Assembly (NCBI GenBank): GCA_016788425.1 | Contig: JAEURQ010000001.1 | Coordinates: 186,001-250,000, forward strand | Direction of reading: 5' to 3' | Source: Chthonomonas sp. | GTDB lineage: Bacteria; Armatimonadota; Fimbriimonadia; Fimbriimonadales; Fimbriimonadaceae | Length of the DNA: 64,000 nt | Part shown: piece by piece, positions 58,450-64,000 of the stretch | Layout: the number at the start of each line of letters is the position of its first letter | Numbering within the stretch: the first letter of the stretch is position 1 | The notes under the pieces: model-generated | What the model was told of the DNA's origin: nothing | What the model saw: only the letters and a program-made list of their open reading frames with translations | Databases searched by the model: none | Translations under genes and position numbers: made by a program

Positions 58450-58734
58450 ATGAAGAATCAGACTGAATGGATTATCCGCGGTGTTTTCGCTGTCATCGCC
58501 ATTGGCGTGATTTGCTACAGCATCTTTGGTGCCCGCGAACCGATTTCCCCGCCCGAGCCAGAGAAGCCTCCGCTCGGGAAGGTTGCCCTGCCCACTCCGG
58601 CGATCACCTATAAGAATGAACTGCCGGCCGGCGACAGCAACGGCGGTGGTGGCGGTGGTGGCGGAGCGCCATTTGGCGGCGGCGGACCCCCGCTTCCTGG
58701 CGGCGCCGGAGCACCCACCCGAGCTGGGAAGTAA
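58450..58734 (+). CDS. Small Pro/Gly-rich membrane protein upstream of mreB
   Basis: A 94-residue protein. A single N-terminal membrane helix (WIIRGVFAVIAIGVICYSIF) is followed by a Pro-rich linker (REPISPPEPEKPPLGK) and a Gly/Pro-rich tail that includes a run of eight glycines. The topology with a basic residue before the helix suggests the tail is periplasmic. AGGAG lies 10 nt before the ATG. The stop codon TAA is directly followed by the GTG start of mreB with no spacing, so it is likely part of the mreBCD operon. I recognise no family. Confidence 0.65.
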   Translation: MKNQTEWIIRGVFAVIAIGVICYSIFGAREPISPPEPEKPPLGKVALPTPAITYKNELPAGDSNGGGGGGGGAPFGGGGPPLPGGAGAPTRAGK

Positions 58735-59775
58735 GTGCGCGGACTGTTCTCCCGCTTCATTCGGGATATTGGTATTGACCTCGGTACGGCAAACACGCTC
58801 GTTCATTTGAACGGGCGTGGCATTATTCTACGTGAACCGAGCGTCGTCGCCATTGAGCGCGATACCGGCGCGGTGTACGCCGTCGGCGAGAACGCCAAGC
58901 GGATGCTGGGCCGCACGCCCGCCAACATCATCGCCACTCGTCCGCTCAAGGACGGCGTCATCGCCGACTACGATCAGACGGAGAAGATGCTCAGCGACTT
59001 CATCAAGCGCGCCACGCGCGGGGTGCCGAGTTACTTCGTCACCGTGGTCGTCGGCATTCCGAGCGGCGTCACCGAAGTCGAGCGTCTCGCCGTTATTGAA
59101 GCCTCGCGCAAGTCGGGTGCCCAACGCGCCTACGTGCTGGAAGAGCCGATGGCCGCGGCGATCGGCGCGGGAATGCCCGTCGAAGAGCCGATCGGCAACA
59201 TGATCGTTGACATCGGCGGCGGTACCACCGAAGTCGCGATGATCAGTTTGGGCGGCATCGTCACCGCCAACTCCGTGCGCATCGCGGGAGATGAGATCGA
59301 CGAAGCGATCGCCAACTATGTGCGCCGCGCCTACAACCTTTACATTGGCGAGCGGACGGCCGAACAGATCAAGATTGAGCTGGGCAGCGCTTACCGGTTG
59401 CAGCAGGAACTCAGCATGTCGGTGAAGGGCCGCGACATGGTTGCCGGGTTGCCGCGTAGCGCGACGATCAGCAGCGAGGAAATTCGCGCCGCGATCGCCG
59501 AACCCATCAATTCCATTATCGAAGCGATCAAGATGACGCTGGAAACGACTCCTCCCGAGTTGGCCGCCGATGCCATGAACAACGGCATTGTGCTGGCGGG
59601 TGGCGGCGCGCTCATTCGCGGGCTCGATACTTTGATTACTCAGGAAACGGGGATGCCGGTGCGGATTGCGAACGATCCGCTCGACTGCGTGGTCATTGGC
59701 ACCGGGCGCATGCTCGAGATGCTGCATGATAATCCCAACATGCGTCGAATGTTGGAACGCTCATCCCAAGGGTAG
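58735..59775 (+). CDS. mreB: Rod-shape protein MreB
   Basis: Actin-like filament protein that guides lateral cell-wall synthesis. The 346-residue protein starts at GTG 58735 (RGLFSRFIRDIGIDLGTANTLVHLNG). ATPase motifs are the phosphate-1 loop DIGIDLGTANT, ATRPLKDGVIADY, phosphate-2 MIVDIGGGTTEVAMISLGG and adenosine segment GIVLAGGGALIRGLD. The start directly abuts the stop of the small membrane protein gene, and mreC follows at 26 bp. Confidence 0.97.
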   Translation: MRGLFSRFIRDIGIDLGTANTLVHLNGRGIILREPSVVAIERDTGAVYAVGENAKRMLGRTPANIIATRPLKDGVIADYDQTEKMLSDFIKRATRGVPSYFVTVVVGIPSGVTEVERLAVIEASRKSGAQRAYVLEEPMAAAIGAGMPVEEPIGNMIVDIGGGTTEVAMISLGGIVTANSVRIAGDEIDEAIANYVRRAYNLYIGERTAEQIKIELGSAYRLQQELSMSVKGRDMVAGLPRSATISSEEIRAAIAEPINSIIEAIKMTLETTPPELAADAMNNGIVLAGGGALIRGLDTLITQETGMPVRIANDPLDCVVIGTGRMLEMLHDNPNMRRMLERSSQG

Positions 59776-59801
59776 AACCTCTACGCCGCGTTGATACGCT
59801 G

Positions 59802-60581
59802 GTGCCCATCGTCTGCGTGGCGGTGGCCGTTTTCGTCGGCACTCAGCAGAACCGGGCGCGGAAAAACAGCGCCACCGATCCCGTGACGAGCGTCGTGCGG
59901 CAAGTCGTCGCCCCACCAAGTCAGTGGCTGGGCGCGCGACTGGACGGACTCACCGACTTTTGGAGCGGTTTCACCAGCGCAGGGACTCTGCGCGAGGAAG
60001 TGCGTCGCCTGCGCGGCGAGAATGCGCACCTTCTTCTGTATTCCGATCGCGAGGCGGAACTGAGTCGCCGCGTGCAGAACCTCGAACAGCTTCTCGGCAC
60101 CAAGTCCAGCCTCGCCGGGACCAAGGTGTTGGCGCGGGTGAGCGGCTACCACGTGTACGAAGATCGCGCGACCCTCAACGTCGGCAAGGCGCAAGGCATC
60201 GTCCCGGGGGCCGCGGTGGTGGGCAACGCCGGGCTCCTTGGCATTGTCCAAACGGTCAGCGCGAAGACCTCGCAAGTGCTTCTGATCTCCTCGTCCAGTT
60301 GTCGCCTCGGCGCAAAAATCAACACGTCGCCGCCGGTCGTCGGCCTCATTAAGGGCGAGACGAGTGTGCGGCTCGTGTTCGAAACCAACGTCACCGACCG
60401 TCCGATGGCGTCCGGCCAACGCGTCGTGACCAACGGGCTTTCCGACACGATTCCGCCCGGCGTGCTCATTGGTTATGTCGAGCGTAGCGAAAGCTCGCCC
60501 GAGTTCGGCGCGTCGCGCGCCAAGGTCGTGCCGGTCGAGAATCTGGCCGATGTCCGTGAGGTCTGGGTGATCTTGCCATGA
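59802..60581 (+). CDS. mreC: Rod-shape protein MreC
   Basis: Periplasmic scaffold of the elongasome. A 259-residue protein with one N-terminal helix (MPIVCVAVAVFVGTQQ), a coiled coil (LREEVRRLRGENAHLLLYSDREAELSRRV) and the beta-barrel core (ARVSGYHVYEDRATLNVGKAQGIVPGAAVVG and IPPGVLIGYVE). The GTG at 59802 is the first standard start in the frame; CTG just upstream is not favoured, and the helix lacks the usual basic leader. Its stop overlaps the mreD start by ATGA. Confidence 0.88.
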   Translation: MPIVCVAVAVFVGTQQNRARKNSATDPVTSVVRQVVAPPSQWLGARLDGLTDFWSGFTSAGTLREEVRRLRGENAHLLLYSDREAELSRRVQNLEQLLGTKSSLAGTKVLARVSGYHVYEDRATLNVGKAQGIVPGAAVVGNAGLLGIVQTVSAKTSQVLLISSSSCRLGAKINTSPPVVGLIKGETSVRLVFETNVTDRPMASGQRVVTNGLSDTIPPGVLIGYVERSESSPEFGASRAKVVPVENLADVREVWVILP

Positions 60582-61057
60582 GCAGTCTCACTCGCTTTCT
60601 CATCGCGATTCCGGCCTACTACTTGGCCGCGATCTTGGAAATGAACGCCCACCGCTTCGCGATTTTTGGCGTGGAACCGCAGTTTCTGCTCACCACCGGG
60701 CTGGTGTTTGCGCTCTTTGGCAGCCCCGCCGGTGGAGCCACCGCGGGCGCGGCGAGCGGGATTTTGCAGGGTGCCTTGGCGGGGGCGAACATGGTCGCGT
60801 ACGGGATTTCGCGCACCATCGCGGGGTTCGCGCTCAGCTTTGTGCCGCGCGTCGGTGTGGTGGTTCGGGCCGGAGTTGGGTTCGTGGCCGTGTTTGCGGC
60901 GTCGCTTGTCGCCAATCTCGTGCTGATTTTTCTCGCCCCCCGCCCTGACCTAAGTTCTGCGTTGGGTAGTACAATTACGTCAGCGATTTACAATGGCGTG
61001 ATCGCGACTCCGTTCTGTGCGCTGTTTGGCGTCGCCGGTCGTCAGAGCTCACGCTAA
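60578..61057 (+). CDS. mreD: Rod-shape protein MreD
   Basis: A 159-residue integral membrane protein with about five hydrophobic helices (LTRFLIAIPAYYLAAILEM, FLLTTGLVFALFG, AAGAASGILQGALAGA, RAGVGFVAVFAASLVANLVLI and GVIATPFCALFGVAG). Position after mreC with an ATGA overlap and the size identify it as MreD. It completes the mreBCD set; no downstream pbp2/rodA is present because glutamate dehydrogenase follows 20 bp later. Confidence 0.84.
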   Translation: MSSLTRFLIAIPAYYLAAILEMNAHRFAIFGVEPQFLLTTGLVFALFGSPAGGATAGAASGILQGALAGANMVAYGISRTIAGFALSFVPRVGVVVRAGVGFVAVFAASLVANLVLIFLAPRPDLSSALGSTITSAIYNGVIATPFCALFGVAGRQSSR

Positions 61058-61077
61058 GCAATCTCGGAAAACTGGCC

Positions 61078-62328
61078 ATGAGCGGAAAACTAGTTCTCGA
61101 TATGGCGCGTGAGCAACTGGGTCACGCCGTCAAACACCTGGACCTCGACGAAGGTCTTCACGCCGTACTCCAACGCCCCAAGCGGGCCCTGATCGTCAAC
61201 TTCCCGGTCGTCATGGACGACGGGCGAGTGGAAGTGTACGAAGGCTATCGCGTTCAGCACAACACCTCGCGCGGTCCCACCAAGGGCGGCATCCGCTATC
61301 ACCAAGACGTGGACGTCGAAGAGACGACCGCGTTGGCCATGTGGATGACCTGGAAGTGCGCCGTGGCCAACCTGCCTTACGGCGGGGCCAAAGGCTCGGT
61401 CAAGGTGGACACCAAAACGCTTTCTCCGCGTGAACTCGAAAAGCTTACGCGCCGCTTCGCCACCGAAATCAACATCGTCATTGGCGAGCGCGGCGACATT
61501 CCCGCCCCGGATATCGGCACCAACGCTCAAGTCATGGCGTGGATCATGGACACTGTTTCCATGCAAGCCGGCTACACCGTCCCGGGCGTCGTCACCGGTA
61601 AGCCGGTGGATCTCGGCGGCTCGGAAGGTCGCGTCGAAGCCACGGGCCGCGGCGTGATCGTCGCCGCCAGCGAAGCGTTGAAGGCCCAAAGCAAGCAGTG
61701 GGAAGGCACGAAGGTTGTGGTGCAAGGCTTTGGTAACGTTGGCTCGGTCGCCGCGCTCCTTGCCGAACGCGAAGGCGCCACGATCGTGGGAGTTAGCGAT
61801 GCGCGCGGTGCGATCTACAACGCCAAGGGCCTGCCGATTCGCGAACTCTACGATCGCTACTCCGGCAAGGATGGCGGCATCAAGGAATTCAAGGATTGCG
61901 ACCAGATTTCGAACGAAGAACTGCTTGAACTGGATTGCGACGTGCTGATTCCGGCGGCAATTGCGCAGCAATTGCACAAGGACAACGCGAATAAGGTGAA
62001 GGCAACGATCATCGCCGAAGGCGCGAACGGCCCGACCACCACCGAAGCGGACGCGATCTTCCACGACAAGGGAATTCAGGTGATTCCGGACATTCTCGCC
62101 AATGCGGGCGGTGTCATCGTCAGCTACTTCGAGTGGGTGCAAGACCTGCAAAACTTCTTCTGGGAAGAGGAAGAGATCAACAACAAGCTCACCCGCATCA
62201 TGAAGCGCGCCTACGGTGATGTGGCCCGCACCGCGGCCGAGCACAAGACCGACATGCGCACGGCGGCGCTCATCATCGCGGTTCGTCGCGTGGCCGACGC
62301 CACCGTTCGACGCGGCATCTTCCCGTAA
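61078..62328 (+). CDS. NAD(P)-dependent glutamate dehydrogenase
   Basis: Interconverts glutamate and 2-oxoglutarate with ammonia. The 416-residue protein has the family N-terminal domain with the glutamate-binding and catalytic lysine motifs TKGGIRYHQDVDVEETTALA and ANLPYGGAKGSVKVD, PAPDIGTNAQVMAWI, and the Rossmann NAD domain VVVQGFGNVGSVAALLAE. The C-terminal AEGANGPTTTEAD and LANAGGVIVSYFEWVQ segments close it. It shares ammonia and glutamate metabolism with glnA and carA far upstream. A bidirectional terminator follows. Confidence 0.93.
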   Translation: MSGKLVLDMAREQLGHAVKHLDLDEGLHAVLQRPKRALIVNFPVVMDDGRVEVYEGYRVQHNTSRGPTKGGIRYHQDVDVEETTALAMWMTWKCAVANLPYGGAKGSVKVDTKTLSPRELEKLTRRFATEINIVIGERGDIPAPDIGTNAQVMAWIMDTVSMQAGYTVPGVVTGKPVDLGGSEGRVEATGRGVIVAASEALKAQSKQWEGTKVVVQGFGNVGSVAALLAEREGATIVGVSDARGAIYNAKGLPIRELYDRYSGKDGGIKEFKDCDQISNEELLELDCDVLIPAAIAQQLHKDNANKVKATIIAEGANGPTTTEADAIFHDKGIQVIPDILANAGGVIVSYFEWVQDLQNFFWEEEEINNKLTRIMKRAYGDVARTAAEHKTDMRTAALIIAVRRVADATVRRGIFP

Positions 62329-62350
62329 GCCAGGCCGAAGACACGAAAAA

Positions 62351-62383
62351 GACCCGAGGGCAACCGCTCTCGGGTCATTTTTT
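62351..62383. terminator. Bidirectional terminator after glutamate dehydrogenase
   Basis: GACCCGAG (62351-62358) with CTCGGGTC (62369-62376), As on the left and a T run after ATT on the right. It serves the convergent sialidase-like gene too. Confidence 0.9.
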
Positions 62384-62386
62384 GTT

Positions 62387-63484
62387 TTAGCGCAGGTCGC
62401 TGAGCGCGAAGCTGAGGACCTCGATGTCCTCTTTCTGCCGCGCGACGATCACGTAAGCGCGTCCATCGCGGATGAGCACATTCGGGTAGCTGTAGTCGCC
62501 GGACTTGTGCTTGCCGGGCCAGTTGATGCGGTGCGGTTCGTCCGAGACCACCCAGTGTCGGTCGAACCGGAACCCGTCGCGGCTGGTCGAAAACACGAGC
62601 GGATTGCGCTTGCCGACGTTGAGGTCGGGGCAGCCGCAATAGAACCAGCGGCTCTCATCGAGGCGACCAAACTGGAACTTGGCGTCGTTGTCGGTGAAGT
62701 CGCTCGCGTGCGGTCGCGACCAGCTGGTGCCGCGGTCGGTGCTCACGCTCTGCCACAAAAATCCGTTGTAGTCTTGGCCCGTCGCGCGGAAGTAGCTGAC
62801 CAACTGGCCGTCGGCGAGCTCTACCACCGACGCCTCGCAAAGGTCGGCCGCCGACTGCGATTGGCGACGCACTTGCCAAAAGGTCCACGGGTTGTCCTCT
62901 TCGGCAAAGCTCGGCGCGATGCTACTCCAGCGCCAACCGGCGAGCCCCGTCGGATCATCGGTAAACGGCATCGCGAAGTTGCCCGCCAAAATCAGTCGTC
63001 CGCTGGCCAGGCGCAAGGCGTTTTGATTGCTGCACAGCTTCGGACCCAGCGGCAACGGGCGCGACCAGTGCAGCCCATCTTTGGTGACCTTGGCGTAGAG
63101 TTTGGTGTCGGCGACATCCTCGTTGTAGTCGGAATACAACGCCACCAAGCCGTGTGGCGAGACGAAGAATCCGCCCGCCGTCAGCACTCGTTTGCCGAAC
63201 GGCTCGGCGAGCACCCGCGGCTCGGTCCACTCGGTGCCGTTGCCCGAAGTCGCGACCAGAACCCGTTGCCCGACCTCGTCTTCGTCGCGTTGGCCGTTGG
63301 ACCACATCGCCACGAACGTGCCTTCCCACTCGGTAATGAACGGGTGATTGTTGTACGTCCAAGTCTGGTGCGGGCGGTAAAGCGTGGTGCGCACCAACGG
63401 CAGGCGCGCGTGCGTGCCCTCGCGATACGACCGATTTGAGGCCGTACTTGGCTGCCAAGTGAGCTGAATTGCGGGTTCTGCCAT
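62387..63484 (-). CDS. Sialidase-like (BNR repeat) six-bladed propeller protein
   Basis: A 365-residue protein without signal peptide. Four Asp-box/BNR-like units are seen, [34 protein letters not shown] and [11 protein letters not shown], together with [11 protein letters not shown] and [10 protein letters not shown] strands that form a propeller. This fold is shared by exo-alpha-sialidases and related glycosidases; the arginine triad cannot be assigned with certainty, so activity on sialic acid is inference. It converges on glutamate dehydrogenase and diverges from rpsR. Confidence 0.75.
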   Translation of the reverse strand: MAEPAIQLTWQPSTASNRSYREGTHARLPLVRTTLYRPHQTWTYNNHPFITEWEGTFVAMWSNGQRDEDEVGQRVLVATSGNGTEWTEPRVLAEPFGKRVLTAGGFFVSPHGLVALYSDYNEDVADTKLYAKVTKDGLHWSRPLPLGPKLCSNQNALRLASGRLILAGNFAMPFTDDPTGLAGWRWSSIAPSFAEEDNPWTFWQVRRQSQSAADLCEASVVELADGQLVSYFRATGQDYNGFLWQSVSTDRGTSWSRPHASDFTDNDAKFQFGRLDESRWFYCGCPDLNVGKRNPLVFSTSRDGFRFDRHWVVSDEPHRINWPGKHKSGDYSYPNVLIRDGRAYVIVARQKEDIEVLSFALSDLR

Positions 63485-63554
63485 CCGTTGCCGTACCTTG
63501 CTTCAAGGGTTTTATGCCATACTTACCGCTCGTCTTCGGACAAATGTGAAACTT

Positions 63555-63968
63555 ATGAGTGAAGAAACCACTACGACGCAGGCTAATCCCGAAGCCGCCT
63601 CGATTCCCGGTGGTGAACACGGGAAACGAATCCTGGACAAGGATTCGCTTGGCGCGATCACCGGCGACCGACCTATCCGCAAGCGCGGACGCAAGAAGGT
63701 CAGCTACCTGACCATGAACAAGATTCATCACGTCGACTACAAGGACGTGAACTTGCTCAAGCGATTCTTGAACGAGCACGGCAAGATCGTGCCGACGAAG
63801 ATTAGCGGCAACACGGCCAAGCAGCAACGCATGATCACCATCGCGATCAAGCGCGCTCGCGAAATGGCACTGCTGCCGTTCGTGATCAACGAATTCAACT
63901 CCGATCGCTTTACGCGACCGAAGCGCGAAGGCGGACGACGCGACGAAGAAAATTCGCATCGCGACTAA
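63555..63968 (+). CDS. rpsR: 30S ribosomal protein S18
   Basis: Binds 16S rRNA with S6 in the small subunit. The 137-residue protein is longer than typical S18 (about 75-90 residues) because of an acidic/Thr-rich N-terminal extension of roughly 45 residues ([16 protein letters not shown]). The core matches S18: [29 protein letters not shown] after [19 protein letters not shown]. The start at 63555 is preferred to 63498 because the latter would cover the intergenic region. GAGAGG near the right edge may be a ribosome site of a next gene outside the window. Confidence 0.92.
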   Translation: MSEETTTTQANPEAASIPGGEHGKRILDKDSLGAITGDRPIRKRGRKKVSYLTMNKIHHVDYKDVNLLKRFLNEHGKIVPTKISGNTAKQQRMITIAIKRAREMALLPFVINEFNSDRFTRPKREGGRRDEENSHRD

Positions 63969-64000
63969 TCCACCTCGACAACAAGGATAATAAGAGAGGC

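Overview
The window looks like an ordinary chromosomal stretch from a diderm, moderately GC-rich bacterium, most probably Armatimonadota (Fimbriimonadia-like). This rests on gene mix, not on a database search: a one-operon type II secretion/type IV pilus-like system, PEP-CTERM and dockerin-tailed secreted proteins, a secreted protein ending in the prepilin-associated DGHV-type tail, SepF together with MreBCD, HrcA, and ALDH16/ALDH7 enzymes. No phage, IS element, CRISPR array, tRNA or rRNA was found.

Layout. 1-3558: end-truncated secreted protein, a DUF2330 protein, pyrD and alr. 3559-4276: a gene-free, AT-richer stretch with five copies of a hairpin carrying a GGGGAGAG-type loop. 4332-8036 (minus): glnA, carA and a secreted protein. 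8108-18112: hrcA, a TMEM175-type channel and DinB-like protein, an acyl-CoA carboxylase beta subunit, a PIG-L deacetylase, sepF-yggS, trpE and aconitase. 18163-24683: PEP-CTERM protein, a three-gene membrane operon with duplicated members, a methyltransferase, and a glycosyltransferase coupled to an unknown gene. 24732-32101: ALDH16, lipoprotein, trans-sulfuration enzyme, ALDH7, dockerin protein. 32260-44165: gspE-F-G-H-I-J-K-L-M-C-D in one tightly overlapping operon plus a Spy-like protein. 44318-53371: secreted GH15 glucoamylase, a small secreted ORF just upstream of secA, secA, a TIM-barrel protein, efp and a solitary rplK. 53492-64000: a 5'-nucleotidase C-terminal domain protein, a ceramidase-like enzyme, an Ig-like membrane protein with purH, a small membrane protein with mreBCD, glutamate dehydrogenase, a sialidase-like protein and rpsR.

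Two signals stand out. First, the 94-codon ORF at 47393-47677 upstream of secA has a signal-peptide-like N-terminus and ends in RAGP-LSA-stop. RAGP is the arrest core of E. coli SecM, and the Gly-Pro codons are perfectly complementary over 8 bp to the only Shine-Dalgarno-like sequence of secA. This is the architecture expected of a SecM-type translocation sensor. Second, 3559-4276 holds a five-copy structured repeat whose closing stems covary, outside any gene and beyond the glnA terminator, so it is probably an undescribed RNA array.

A third genome-wide trait is visible: at least ten genes have a -10-like hexamer only 5-8 nt before the start codon and no Shine-Dalgarno sequence, which suggests frequent leaderless transcription. 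Genes inside operons use GGAGG-type ribosome sites or ATGA overlaps instead. Secretion is the common theme: SecA (and its possible sensor), the type II system, and many exported proteins such as glucoamylase, dockerin protein, PEP-CTERM protein and ceramidase.
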